A stretch of DNA of 64,000 nt from Heligmosomoides polygyrus polygyrus. Lineage: Eukaryota; Nematoda; Chromadorea; Rhabditida; Heligmosomidae. Location: assembly GCA_947396885.1 (NCBI GenBank), contig OX377205.1, positions 68,048,969 through 68,112,968 on the forward strand. Direction: 5' to 3'. Shown one piece after another: positions 42,424-54,258 of this stretch. The notes beneath the pieces are model-generated. The model was not told where the DNA came from. It worked only from the letters and a program-made list of their open reading frames with translations, and searched no databases. The position numbers and the translations under genes were made by a program. Numbering within the stretch: position 1 is the first letter of the stretch; every line of letters begins with the position of its first letter.

Positions 42424-42690
42424 TTGCGTGCACCTGATACCAGTTTCCTTGGTTCGAACTCCCTGCCCAGGCCAACTAAGCCCTCCATCCCTTCCGGGTC
42501 GATGGATAGGTACCAAACTTTTCTGGTAAGGGAAAATATTGACTACTCCATCGGCTGGCTAAGCAAGTCATTGTTTAGGTCAAACATGGTTTCAAATTGC
42601 ATCTACGATATCCCGTAGAAATAGATTGCTTGGCGCACCCCTTAAGGATTTGACTAACACCGTTTTTTACCCTTTTATGCCTACTTCTGT
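42424..42690 (+). mobile_element. SINE family 1, head partly lost, tandem to the previous copy
   Basis: GCGTGCACCTGATACCAG, GGTTCGAACTCCC (good B-box), CCATCGGCTGGC and a decayed end CTAACACCG. It shares CAGTTTCCTTGGTTCG with the copy at 42075, so the two form a closely related pair. Confidence 0.78.
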
Positions 42691-42857
42691 GCTTGTCAGG
42701 CAGCTCTAGGATATGTTATACAAGGGGATTGGGATTTGTGCTAAGTAACTGAAAGATATCAATGTTAGTAACGGTCACAAGCATCTAATTTGTACACCTC
42801 TCTAATGTACCAAAGTGGCGCAGTAATCCAGATGACCCTATTCGTCTGAGTGATACA

Positions 42858-43150
42858 TATAAAAGATAAAGGATAAAGAACGGCTTTACTCAATTTCTTC
42901 TGGGATGCGCCGTGCATTCTAATTCTACAAGATGTCTTGGAGGCGATTTGAGTGCGTATTTGGTCATACAATGAGGCGGCTAGCTGATGAACAAGCGGTG
43001 ACCAGTCGATGAAAAAAGAGAAGCTTACGGTGGTCAACCGATGAACAAATTAGCGCTTTATCCTTCCCAGACAAGTATGGTAACAAATAACAGACTCCGA
43101 AGGAATGGAAAGTTGGTTGATCTGAGCAGGAAATCCGAACCTGGAGCCTA
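42858..43150 (-). mobile_element. SINE family 1 with a small internal insert
   Basis: Tail AAGATAAAGGATAAAGAACG, GGGATGCGCCGTGCATTC, then GCTGATGAACAAG and CCGATGAACAAATTAGCGC in succession. The repeated GATGAACAA shows a roughly 50-base internal duplication or insertion. Confidence 0.75.
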
Positions 43151-43259
43151 GTTAGTACAATCGATTACGCAGCATTCTTGTCTCAATACGTAGAGTGTGA
43201 AAATTAATTTAGATCAATACAATATTTAAATTATTGTAAAATTATCAGTACAATATACG

Positions 43260-43620
43260 AAAGTGAAGGCCGAGTCGAATCATTAGTACCGTTCGCCGAA
43301 CGGCACTGTGCAGTCCCCTATAATTGGCATAGTACCGCTGGGTCTCGCACCCAGGTGCGAGTAGGCCTTGATCGGGCGCGGGCTATGCGCGCAGAGCCCA
43401 GGTCGAGCCGAACGCTGCCCAGAACTCGACCTCGGCAGAAAAGGCGCAAAGTGTCGAATCCCTTCAAATTTTATAAGACTATGTTGTTGGGAAGCGCTTC
43501 CAATGGTGAGATGTGCTGTCCTAAGCATTTGAGGGACTGACTGACGTGGAGTCCTAAATCTTGAAAACGAAATGGGATCAGGAAATTGTATATTTTTCTC
43601 GAGTTTAGACACCTGAAAAA
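43260..43620. repeat. GC-rich block, probable unknown repeat
   Basis: Sharp GC-rich edges in AT-rich DNA. A 109-codon minus frame and plus frames overlap, but no protein domain is visible. Short inverted matches (GTTCGCCGAAC; TCGCACCCAGGTGCGA) are present. Confidence 0.4.
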
Positions 43621-44048
43621 CTATATTAGAGTGAACTCAGCTCCTCTTACCTTGCCTGTATCAGAGCCACGCAAACCTATTTTGCACAGAAAAGATTTCA
43701 GCACACTCGCTTCTGTCCTTAGAAAGTTGCAGTAGGCAAAACGTTGTGAAAAAAAAACGTTGCTGAAGGTGGTGCACAGTGGATTTGTGACCAGCAAAAA
43801 TTTTCTTTTTTTTTCAAGTTAAAAGTGGGCCATCTGCAAGTCACCTGCGTGATTTAGAGTTCAGTGCAAATTTTAAGTTTGTAACCTCCTTTTTAAAAAA
43901 AGTTGCAGCCGAGTTACACAGGAAAAGCTCATTGTTGGTCAAAAATGGAGATCTGGCTGGTGGATGCGAACTTTGGACATTTATCCAGATATGATACCTT
44001 TTCTCAGTCGATAGAGCTGCAAAGAAATTTTCAGTAATACAAAATTAG
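43621..44048. other. no gene recognised
   Basis: AT-rich spacer with homopolymer A/T runs and nothing readable. Confidence 0.4.
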
Positions 44049-44054
44049 CTATTC

Positions 44055-44335
44055 CCTGTGCCAGTGGTAGCGCAATTGGAGGATACGCCGGCTGTCGCAT
44101 GCTGGAGAGTCGAGGTTCTCGGACTGGGCGCCGTCCAGATCATCCAAACCTTCAATCTTCCGCAGTCGGCTGATTGCTATCCTACCCTTGTCTAGCAAGG
44201 GCAAAACACTGATTTGTCCATAACCGCTATTCATAGTGTGGACCAAGAATAAATTCAAATCTTTTCAACGATATCTCACAGAAGTAATATGCATGGTGCG
44301 TCCCAGTTAGGAATTTTCATCTACTGTCCATCCTC
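44055..44335 (+). mobile_element. SINE-like element, diverged subfamily, with tRNA-type head
   Basis: GTGCCAGTGGTAGCGCAATT carries an A-box-like TAGCGCAATTGG; GAGGTTCTCGGACTGG follows. The body matches the reverse complement of 40640-40795. It forms one end of the large inverted repeat. Confidence 0.65.
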
Positions 44336-44815
44336 TTCCTTGATGTGACCTGATAAAGTCAGTTGTCGGCAGTACTCGGTAGACAAAGAAAAAAATTTGT
44401 TAGCCCTTATTAGAATAATAGAAAAAATAAAAAATAATATAGAATAGAATAATATATCTATGGTGTTATAAGCTTCTCGGTCTACAGAATTTTTCCTAAG
44501 GAGGAGCAACTGTGAACGCGCTGGCATTAGATCCGCGCGCTTCAGTGTCCTTTGGGCTCAATTAGTGGAGACGTCGCTCGCTAATGAGTATCCCCTGGCG
44601 CTTTCGAAAAAATAGCGGTCAAAAATGGAGTAGCGAAAAATGTTTTTGCGTCACTGGGTAGATCTCGTCGAGAAGATCACAACGGTGTGTGAGTTCTTCA
44701 AACAGGATGAAGATCAAGAGGGCTACAGCAAAAGAACAGAAAGAACGCGGAAAATGCGCCTACCGCGCCCTTTTTCCAATCCTTATGGTGGGTATTGTAG
44801 CCTCGCCGGTATGGG
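44085..44815 (-). repeat. right arm of the large imperfect inverted repeat
   Basis: Reverse complement of 40055-40795 (see that entry). The minus frame reads NTHHKDWKKGAVGAFSAFFL, parallel to THHKDWKKGAVGALFAFFLF in the left arm. This short frame is conserved between copies but has no known domain. Confidence 0.8.
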
Positions 44816-44925
44816 TTTCTGACCCCACATGGCTCACCATACCCGACGCCGGCGAAGTCGGCTAGCCTAGCGTTACCCGCCCGAACAAAGTCGGGTGTGG
44901 GCAAAGCCCGCAACCGACGCTGGTA
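44816..44925 (-). repeat. GC-rich repeat related to 57060-57205
   Basis: On the minus strand GCCGGCGTCGGGTATGGTGA parallels GCCGGCTTCGGGTATGGTGG at 57087-57106. Both also carry CGGC/GCCG-rich short palindromes and AACG(C)TGG-type ends. Confidence 0.5.
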
Positions 44926-44929
44926 TACT

Positions 44930-45560
44930 TTAATTCGTCGATGTTATTGCACTGATATCGTCTCGTCCCTCCGACGCTGATTTTTGGAGCCCATCGCTTC
45001 AGTTCGATTTTAGTAGCCTCGTGCACGAAGTAAATTCAATGGTTTGTAGGCATCACTTACCACCCTCTGTAAAATTTGTAGACTATTCGCCTTCCAGTAT
45101 TTCAGCGATGGCCTCTGACTCTAAAAACAAACGCTTCTGGGTCCTTGAAGGACAATCTCATCATCCTCTACTCCCAATGAAACATCGCTGCGTCATATGA
45201 GCCTCATCAGTGATAACGTATGTAGAAAACTACTAAAAAACTAAAAAAAAACTGGTGAACTAAACAAGTAAAAACCACTGCTGCTATGATACTTAAAAAA
45301 TACTCTTGAGCCTATAGCAAAGGTCGGTTTCCTGGAGAAATTCTTGTTCCTCTACCATACATAACGCGACCCCCGCCCACTAGCAAGGTGTCAAGTTGCC
45401 AGACGCAATGTACAGGAAGCAAGACAACTGCAGCTTCCCGAAAACCCCCAGACTCTTCCAACACTTGGAATTTTCAACATCATAGCACATAAAACCATCG
45501 GGCAAAAGATGTGATCCGAAGCAGTCAAGCTGGGAAGCCGCAGAATAAGAAGTTGTGATG
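44930..45560. other. no gene recognised
   Basis: Mixed AT-rich sequence without readable domains. Confidence 0.4.
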
Positions 45561-45562
45561 AC

Positions 45563-45912
45563 TTCTCAGGCGTGTGGTAACGCGGTTGGAGCAGGAGCCG
45601 GCTGTCGCATGCTGCCGATTCCTGATTCCTGTATCGGATTTCGGCTCAGGCCGACCAAGCCTTCCATCCTTCCTGGGGCGGTGAACTGCTATCAGAATCA
45701 AACGGTCAAACAGCGCCGGTGGTGTAAGGCGAACACCGCTGCCCGGAAAGCAGAAGATGCGGGTTCGAGTCCCGCCTGGCGCAAGTTTTGATCGCAACGA
45801 AACATCCTGAACAACATATAGCCTCTCTACCAGCCGCTTCAGGCTTAAGCAAATGTGTTCAAGCTATCAGAATCGTTGGTTGATTAACGCCGTCATTTAT
45901 CCTTTATCCTTC
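45563..45912 (+). mobile_element. SINE family 1, split by a family 2 SINE
   Basis: 5' part 45563-45687 (TGGTAACGCGGTTGGAGCAG, GGATTTCGGCTCAGGCC, CTTCCATCCTTCCTGGGG); 3' part from 45875 (GATTAACGCCGTCATTTATC). The 187 bases between are a family 2 insertion plus its target duplication. Confidence 0.82.
45700..45862 (+). mobile_element. tRNA-derived SINE (family 2), with 12-bp target duplication
   Basis: Flanked by GCTATCAGAATC at 45688-45699 and 45863-45874. The tRNA-like head at 45713-45782 has a 7-bp acceptor stem (GCGCCGG with CCTGGCGC, one wobble) and T-arm GCGGGTTCGAGTCCCGC. The tail CAAGTTTTGATCGCAACGAA matches the copy at 15433. The target duplication shows it moved by retroposition. 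Confidence 0.88.
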
Positions 45913-46555
45913 CTTACTGACGTCTACACTAATGTGTTCTAGCAATCCGATTCATATACATGTATTTCCGCCTTGACATTGAGAGCATATTGTCCCCCCA
46001 GCCAGACGACAAGTGGAGCGACTCCCTTTCGCATTAGTAGCCAGTGTATGTGACATCGGCATAAAAACTGCGAACCGCAACCCACTGTTCCCTCAGGAAT
46101 GCGCCAACTCCGACTGGCGCTCCCTGCTTGCGAACAGAGCTTTACAGTTCCCAAGGTCACCACCACTGGGTCTTCTCATGCCGTAGTGGCCTGCTGTTCA
46201 AGGGCGGCATGTCTGTGACGCATGGTCCACGGGTGGCGACGATTCACTGTGCCGTCTGCCAACCGCAACCGAAACCTGTCTGCCACCTGTGGCGCCAGTG
46301 AACTTCTGGTCGCAATCAGTCGGTTGCTGGTGTGGAGCAGGCGCTTGGAACCGCCTTCTGCTCCTTGAATTCAGCAGAGCAGAAAGTTGAAACGACGGTG
46401 CAGAGAGAAATGGTGCCGAGAAATTAAGACAGCTCGTACCTCTTTTCAGAGGTTTTCATTTTGGAGCACCAACTGCAGAATGAAAGCTTTGCTTTCCATG
46501 CAGAATCTTCTGCAACTTCGTTTGAATTTTTTCTTCTGTAGAATATTGTTCTTTA
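45913..46555. other. no gene recognised
   Basis: GC-richer sequence at 46000-46370 has short frames on both strands, possibly an unknown repeat. Confidence 0.35.
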
Positions 46556-46559
46556 AAAA

Positions 46560-46800
46560 GTAGGTGGGCCGGCCATGTACTTCACATCGCAGACACTTGC
46601 AGGACGAATGGATTGCGCAGGATGTGAAGAGAACACCTGGACGCCCCCAACGCGTTGGTCGGACTTCTTTGTGTCCCTCGAGCGAAAAGTATCCATTGGA
46701 GCAGTCTCACACGTGACAGGGACGAATGGCGACGCTGCCGTCGCTCTCTCGAGCAACTCAATGATCAACCGGACGACAAGTGATGCAGGTTATCTTCTAT
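46560..46800 (+). pseudogene. RTE (second family) C-terminal fragment
   Basis: Across two plus frames it reads AGHVLHIADTC, VKRTPGRPQ, TRWSDFFV and HWSSLTRDRDEWRRC. This is the same block as at 29220-29460 and typical of RTE C-termini (RGRPxxRWSDFF). 5' truncated with frameshifts. Confidence 0.75.
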
Positions 46801-46804
46801 AATC

Positions 46805-49800
46805 GTGTACGTTGGTGTCCACATGTTCCAAAAAGAATGAGAGTTAAAAGGAAAAACTGAGTCCTTTCAAATTTCCTTCGAAAATTGAATGCTGGAGGAA
46901 GTACGTGCTAGAAGGTTTTCCTCTTCTAAGGCTGGACACCGCAGTCGCGTGCACAGAAACCGACGGCTTCCCGCCTGACTCTAATTTTCGAAACTAGTCA
47001 AAATTTTCATTTTCAAGTGCTCTGAATTAAGTAGAACATCTATGGAGTGTACTGTGATCTTAAAAGAAGCTGATGTGAGCAATGCCCCAGCTGCTGTCTT
47101 GAGCCCGCTCGGTTAATTGCAATTTTGAAATGTTCGCACTGGGATCATCTCCATTACACTTCTGCATACTGCAGCTGCATAGCCACTTCCTTTTAAAAGT
47201 ATGCGAGCATTCCAGTTTTTCTAGTGACGTACGCACCGCCAGGCCGTGCATATCTTTTCTTTGAAACAGCTTACAACAACTTTACCCATGCGCTCAATCT
47301 CAAACTTGTGGTGACTGGAACCACATGCTTCACAATTAGACGAATGCTGCTACGTAGTAGTAGCAGGTCCAGTTATTGGAGAGGAATAAGAGTCTGTGAA
47401 TAACAAAAGAGGGCGTACAAGGTTTTGGTTGTGATCTAAAATCAGAACTGAAAATGTTCACAAATCCCATCGCAGTAGACCGCCTTTTCTTCTCGTCGTC
47501 AGTCCAGGCCTTCTGTTGCCTCATGCAGTCCTTAGTATTACCATCCTCGCAGAGTAAAAAAAGAACTGTTATAATTAGAAGAAAAACGACTTTGAATAGT
47601 CTTTTACCGCCTCGCTTATTAACAGTAAGGCACAACGCTAACAGCGAACAACTTGCTCTTCCGAATACTCGAAACAGCAACGCCAAGCCTCTTCGTCAAC
47701 CGTGTTACCCAAATCGGAAAAACACTATGGCTTTCAGTACATACAACCTTCCGCGTTGTGGTGACCACGTAAAACCTCACCACCTAGGACCCTCTGCTGC
47801 CATATCTCTCCTTCTACCTACATCCTCTAAATTCACCTTCCATGAAGGGGTCGATAAGCGATGCGTTGCACATCGAAATGCCAAATTATAATGTAGCCCT
47901 TGAAAATTATTGAAAAGTGTGCTCGTCGCATAGATGGACCCCGAGAAGTGAACGACATGTTATAGCAATGTCAATCGCTGAGGACACGACATTAGAGGCG
48001 AAAACGGGTACGGTTATGCATGGCAATGGGAAACACGATATCGGTTCCCACCTGTTTCCTTAGAGAGAAGGTCGAGCTGTTTCGCAGCCACCTTCCGGTC
48101 AACGTCGTCGGCCACGACCTTCATCCTGGAACATAGTTTTGTGCGTTCAATGAAGGATCTCACCACACTGAGTGACGCGATGCTTATTGACTCAGGAAAC
48201 AACGAGGAGCGAGTGCATGCGTTGGGCGCAAGTGGACAGTGTGACGGGAAACCCGTCGAATTCCAAAATAATCCGACCCGGTCTCAGGACCTCACGAGTA
48301 CGGGAGGTGGGGCATGAACGTATAAATAGAAAAACAACGCAAAAGAGAGGAACACAGGGTAGACGTGATGAGACGGGATAGGCTAATCCAATTAGCCCTC
48401 AAGCGTAGTGTTACTGTACAGATTTCCACTCGATCCAAAATAAACTCGGATGGTGTCGAAATCTATACAGTAACAGCGCATAAAAAACAAACAGAGAAGC
48501 GGGAAAGGAAGGCAAGCTCAAAGGTGAATGGATAAGCGTGCGAGAGAAATTTGATAAAGAGAATCAGCTCAAATAAATATCAAAGGTCTAATGATTAATC
48601 TACAAAGTTGAGACGTATAAAAAAGGAAAAAACCGAAACGACTGCAAATGTAGTTTAGTGATCTCTTAAAGTCAACTTCATACAGAAACCTTTGCGCACA
48701 ACTTTAGCCATACCAGCTTCCACTACAAGAGCCTGAGTGAGAATCGAAGAGAAAGAAAAAAGGTGAGAAAAAAGAGACGGTAATTCAGGGGTATATCGAA
48801 ATAGTGAACTATTATCAGTATTTAAATTGAAAACAGAAGATAGTAACGGAAAGGCAAGAAATAACTGGAGGACAACAAGAGTGAAAGAGAGTACAAGATG
48901 TAGTTATACAAAATGTAAAATTAAAAACTCGGAAACTGCTTTCAAAACTTCCTCACCACCGAAGACCGTCTCGTGGTGGTTGGCAGGCTTAGGCCCAGCG
49001 CTCTTGTCGACCATACCACGTATGTTTTATTTAAGAAAATTTATAGTTAACGCAGTTTCCATGGAGACAACTCCAGGAGGGATGCAGCCGACACCAAGTG
49101 CGCAGTCAAAATTTCTCGCTAGAAGAATTATCATCGTAAGGAAGGAGCGACTTAGCAGACTTTACCCTTGTGTTGTGCAGTGCTTCATTAGCATGAAAAC
49201 CATATATCGTGCAACGTTAGTGGAACAAAGCGGGTCATGTCATGTTTGAAGTTCCATAGAAATGGTAGGTTCTAGAGTCTGATGAAGTTCGGTGTTCGCC
49301 GCGACCTAACTAACATACAGCTACAAAAATCATGATCTTCAAATCATACAGCTATACAAATCATGATCTTCTCCAAAAGTGAATAATTATCAGGATTAAA
49401 AGTTTAAAACTCAAAAAATTCCTTCAAAACTTCCTCAACTTCCTTCAAAAGTTTCATTCGCAAGCAGTTGCTCTCAAAGGCCTGGGAAATTGAGACAAAT
49501 CTCTCTGTAATCAGGAGCTTCATCGCAGATGAAAGGAAGAAGAATTACCGGCTTCCCTTACAGTTAGAAATTATTAATATGACAGCGAAATTATTATTAT
49601 AACAGCAGAAAGTTGATGCATAAAGACCCGTAGCCAAGGAAATGGTGTAGGTCGAACGAGTTTCGATAAGCTGCACGAGCAGCCCAGTAACCAAGAAAAG
49701 AAGGAGGCGAGAGTGGCGGAAGGACACGAGGTGACGGCGGACAGGAAAGGCGAGACACGATGGTCGCCGGCAAACTTGTTCCGACTGTTTGTGGCGACCT

Positions 49801-50535
49801 AATGAAGTTACTGCCACAACATTCTCGACGGGATTTCGGCAGCAGAGACAGATCGGAAACGCAAGCATCTTCGCCGTCCCTTTGGAACAATTACAAGATA
49901 GAATAACGTCGGCCTTTTCAAAGCACCCTTAGATTGGAACGAGGAAAGAAATCGCTTTTGACAGGCTTAAACGAAAATCAAAAAAATTACTGGAAAAGCG
50001 TTTAATTTTGGGTGGCCATCAATTGCTACAGATGTCTTCAAACTTATAACCAGAAGTACCGCGTGGCGTTGAGAAACGTGACTTCTCAGTGGTGAGATTC
50101 CATTTTCTGTAAAATCTCACTACTGTTGTATTCTCCACTAAAATCCCAAACTTCCTCACGGTCAAAACATTTAATTTTGCTGGAACGGTGAAAAAGGCTT
50201 GGCTTCTGAATTTCAAAACTTTAGACGGACGAAAAGCTTACATCAGAAGACTCAGACTTTGTGAGTCACTTAAAGGAGAGCTACCGAAGGAATTCAGAGC
50301 GACGTTGCACATTCTGGTTCTTAATCGAATAAGTAACTCTGTGCACCATCGAATTTGAGCGCTCTAATTCGACGTTCCCGAGGGCTGTAAAAAATCAGAC
50401 TGCAAACATAAGTGGCGTGTGAAGTGCTCAAATGCCGCGAATGAAAATTTCGTGTTTGTCCTCTTTTCGAAACATCGGTTAACGTCATCGTTATGCTAGC
50501 ACGGCATTATATTCGTAAGGATTAGGCCTACAGTA
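46805..50535. other. no gene recognised
   Basis: Contains a 145-codon plus frame at 47454-47891 and a 140-codon plus frame at 48827-49249. Neither has domains I can name, and composition is not coding-like. A direct repeat ATCATACAGCTATAC/ACATACAGCTACA occurs near 49310-49355. Confidence 0.4.
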
Positions 50536-50539
50536 TGTG

Positions 50540-51800
50540 TATTGTGTTGTCCGATAATTATTGTCGTTTTTCTCATCGATGGCGTAGACTGCATATTTTT
50601 ATGTAGTAGTGACCGCGTGGCCTACATTACTACATACTGTTTTAAAGGTTAGACTTCAGCCTTTCTCCTACCAAAAATGGAGCACCTTTAGTAGAAATGA
50701 GTTGGTAAAAAAATTATGTTGAAAATGGACAATCAAAGGGAGCATGATCGGCACGTTTTATTGTTTTACTTCCGAAAAGGCAAAAATCCGGTGCAAGCTC
50801 GGAAGAAATTTTACGAAGTTTGTGTTGAGGCTGCCTTAATGCATGCTGGCATCACAGCGTTGACTTGCTCGATTTCGCTCTGGGAGCTTTAATGTGGAAG
50901 AGGCATGCCATACTGGTCGTACAATCACTACTGATGACGACGAAATAAAGGCGCTGATCGAAACTAACCGGCGCATGACAACTCCAGAGATGGCGGAGAA
51001 GCTTGGCACATCGAACGCAACCGTTCACTTGCACTTACAACTGCTTGGTTACGTAATCAAACTGGCTGTTCAGGTTCCTCATGAATTAAAAGGAACACAC
51101 CTCACCAGACGTGTCAACATATGCGACTCTTTGCGGAATCGTAACCAAAACGACCCTTTTCTAGAAAGAATCACACCGGGTTATGAAAAATGGATTGTTC
51201 ACGATAACGTAGTCCGAAAACGATCATGGACAAAACAAAATACGCCCCCCCCCCCAACCAACATCCAAAACAACATTCACATTCAGGAGTATGTTTTCTG
51301 TGTCGTACAGCCTACTTTGAACTGCTTCCAAGAAACGGAACTGTTGAGTCGAATGCCCACTGTCGTCAACTATCGAAATTGAACGAAGAACTCAAGAAAA
51401 AACGTCCTAAACTGGCCAATCGCAAAGGCGTGATGTTCGTACATGACAGGGCCAGAGACCCTCTTTGATAACCCGTCAAAAATTAACAGAGCTCAATAGG
51501 GAACTAATCCCACATAAATCCTGTAACCCTGACTTAGCATCATTAGACTACCACTTGTTTAGCTCCCTTCAAAACAATTTGAATGGTAACACTTTTGATT
51601 CCGATCGAGGTGTTAAAAACGAATTGAACCAGTTCTCGGTTCTAAAAACCAAGGCTTCATCGAACATGGAATTTTTCAAAATACCGAAAAATGGCAAAAT
51701 GTCATCCAACAAGATGTTTATCTGATTAATGTTTGCTGTTATTATGAATAAATTCGCTTTGAAAAACATGAGAAAACGGCATTGCTTATCGAATATGGTA
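50540..51800 (+). mobile_element. mariner element 2, decayed
   Basis: The left end near 50546 (TTGTCCGATAATTATTGTCG) and the right end near 51770-51798 are imperfect inverted matches (CGATAA..TG.CGTTTTTCTCAT on the left). A TA follows the right end at 51799-51800. Size about 1.26 kb. A different mariner lineage from element 1. Confidence 0.75.
50714..51723 (+). pseudogene. mariner transposase remnant, first catalytic Asp lost
   Basis: Starts MDNQREHDRHVLLFYFRKGK, then TDDDEIKALIETNRRMTTPE, MAEKLGTSNATVHLHLQLLG and VPHELKGTHLTRRVNICDSL. The first catalytic motif GDEKW reads GYEKW (Asp to Tyr). Later KRPKLANRKGVMFVHDRARD keeps the second Asp and LASLDYHLFSSLQ the third. It has frameshifts near 50890 and 51320, a C11 tract (51245-51255) and a stop between the blocks. 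Confidence 0.9.
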
Positions 51801-53835
51801 AGACAAAAGCGCATTATTTTCGAGAGATTTCTCTTCGGTCCCGTTGTTCCAGTTTTATCGCTTTCATCCTCGCTGGTCCTCTCCGAAGTGTAGGACGCAC
51901 GCAGACTCCCTGGTGCTGTCCGTGCTGCATCCTCCAAAGACGAGCACTGCGTGCTTCTTCAGAGGAATATCGACTCCAGTTTGTTGAGCACGAAGGACTG
52001 TTCGTCCATTCGAGTATGGGGCTCTGCGCCACTGGGGGATGCTCTGCGTAGGCAATCCCATGCCCTGGAGATGATCGGCCACATTGTCGCATCTACGGGG
52101 TGGGAAGGCAACTACAGTAGCTGTGCAGCGGTGGCGTGATAACGAATTGCAGACCGACGACCGCTCGCCATCCTTCGTTGCCGCTGCGCGAGCAACGCGA
52201 GGTTCTCTGCGATGCCCAATGTTGCGTGTTCCCATTGCTTTTAGTGAATGGGAAGCTCTTTGTGCGGTATTTCTTCTTCGCAAGCCAAACATCACGGATA
52301 CTCTCGCCAAACACTGGGAGAGGTTCTCGCGCTTGAGTGTAGACTCCTGTTAAAGGAATGCACAACAGTTTACACAATTTCTCAAGCAGGAGAAGCGAAA
52401 GGTTCAAAGGTTTAAGTATCTGGGCCAGAAAGTAGAGTTACGAAGGATTAAATCTGGAACGCAGGTGTCTTTCAAGGTTAGGGATTTGTCTCGCTTCAGT
52501 TGGTGGAGATGTGTGACCTAGGCGAAAGGGCGACAGACCTCATGCGTGAAGTCTGGGTTTGAATTCGTTTGGTGCCGTTCTATCTCGCATACTTGTAAAG
52601 GTAGAACTAATTGGATTCGCTAGCAACTTTATTGAATTTAGCTAGCTCATTCTACTTTTGAGTACCTGAAAGTGTTACTCGATTAATTTTACGAGTTTTC
52701 CGCAGTCCGTACCTCGTTCAGGTGCAGAGCTTCTGCTCGGCTTGGCTTCTTCCGAAGAAAAATACTAGAACAGTATCAAACAGCAAGATCGCAATGTGTA
52801 TCAAGAATCTTCGGCAGCCGATTCATAGACGAAACCGATGAACCACATGAGGCTAAAGAAGTGAATGCCTGTACTGAGTCGGTGCCAGTGCGGGTCCAAC
52901 AATGTACTTTTTCCATCTCGATTTCCACACAATTTTCGCATTCAATCCAGTCCGGACTGGGATTACGATCTCCTATGGCTCCCTCGCACAATACTCTTCT
53001 CTTCGTCTTGGGCATATGGTAACAAACAACACTGAAAGTATCAGCTTCTCTCATTATTTTCTAGCCTTATATGAAACTAGATCAATCACAATAACAGAAT
53101 ACCGAAAATAGCACCATAAAAAGCTTAAAGTTGTTTTGGAAACCCCTCTACTATGATATCTGAACTGCTTCCAGCTTGCACTCCTACCGGTTGATAGCAC
53201 CCGTTACTAATCTCCATGCCTCCTGCGGAAGGGATTGCTCTTACCTGCTATACATCTCACCATGATGCTCTCAGTTTCGTGCTGAAACGTTTTTTAACAA
53301 CTGTTTTGGACTCTTCAAAAAATCTCGTAGGTTTCTCCCTCAAGGGTCTCACTCCTGCTTCATAGTCAAAGCGATCTGGCTATTGAATTAAGTTGCGATC
53401 GCCTTTACTACTTCAAGTTGCGTCACGGTTTGAGCTGCCTATTGAATGATGATTGTTCTCGAAGCTCTGCGCGAAAGCAAGGTAAATAATGCAAAAAAAC
53501 TGCATGAGAATTGGTATAGTAGTAATTTGCATTTAAAAAATGAGAATGATGTGAACAATAATGAGGTGCAGTCATACTTACAGCGAACCCAATTATCTGC
53601 ATTTTATAAGAACGAGAAGATACTATTTAGAATGACACCGAGCAGGTTCAAACCCCCTGATCAACCTCGTGCTTAATAGGCACGCTGTCACCTACATAGT
53701 ACTCTAGGCCACGTGATCATCGTCGGCTACAGCGAAGTAAGTTGCTTTCCGCAATAGCCTGCTCTAATCCGACTTTAAACGGCCCTAGCTCTCCTCCGTG
53801 CAGGATTCTTGCCGAGATTGTCTCCACGTTCTTTT
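51801..53835. other. no gene recognised
   Basis: Overlapping frames on both strands at 51860-52400 (148 codons on minus) in a GC-rich patch; no domain named. A tRNA-like stretch near 52490-52590 (TTGAATTC B-box-like) is too weak to call. Confidence 0.4.
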
Positions 53836-54125
53836 TTGGGTAGGCGCGTTTAGCGAGGAGCGTTGGCTGTCGCGCTAATACGGCTCTAGATTCTTGGTTT
53901 AGACTTATCGTCCGGACCAACCAAATCCTCAATCCTTCCGGGATTGGCGAATGGCTTCGAGGCTTCTCTAGAAAGGATGAAACACTCGTCGTGTCTACCG
54001 GCTCGTCACCCAAGTCGTTTTTAGCCAAACAAGCATTTAAATTGCCTCCACGACATCTAGGAGAGGTAGAGTGCGTGACGTGTTCCAATCGGGACTGACT
54101 AACGTTTTTTGTCCTTTATTTGCCT
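53836..54125 (+). mobile_element. SINE family 1, diverged
   Basis: GGCGCGTTTAGCGAGGAGCG (A-box region), GGTTTAGACTTATC, CCTCAATCCTTCCGGGATTG, TTGCCTCCACGACAT and the end GACTGACTAACG. Confidence 0.75.
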
Positions 54126-54258
54126 TGATTTCTTAAAAAGAGCTTCTTCCAGATGCACAACATTTCCGCAGTTCAGGCTTACCGTTGACGCCTCTGCTGA
54201 ATTACAAGGAACCTGTTTAATAGGTTTACAAGTGAAAGACACAGAAAGTCCAGCATAG

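Noticed and set aside
47454..47891. 5' endonuclease start of the second RTE family
   Set aside because: A short TMAFSTYN-like match is not followed by any endonuclease motif.
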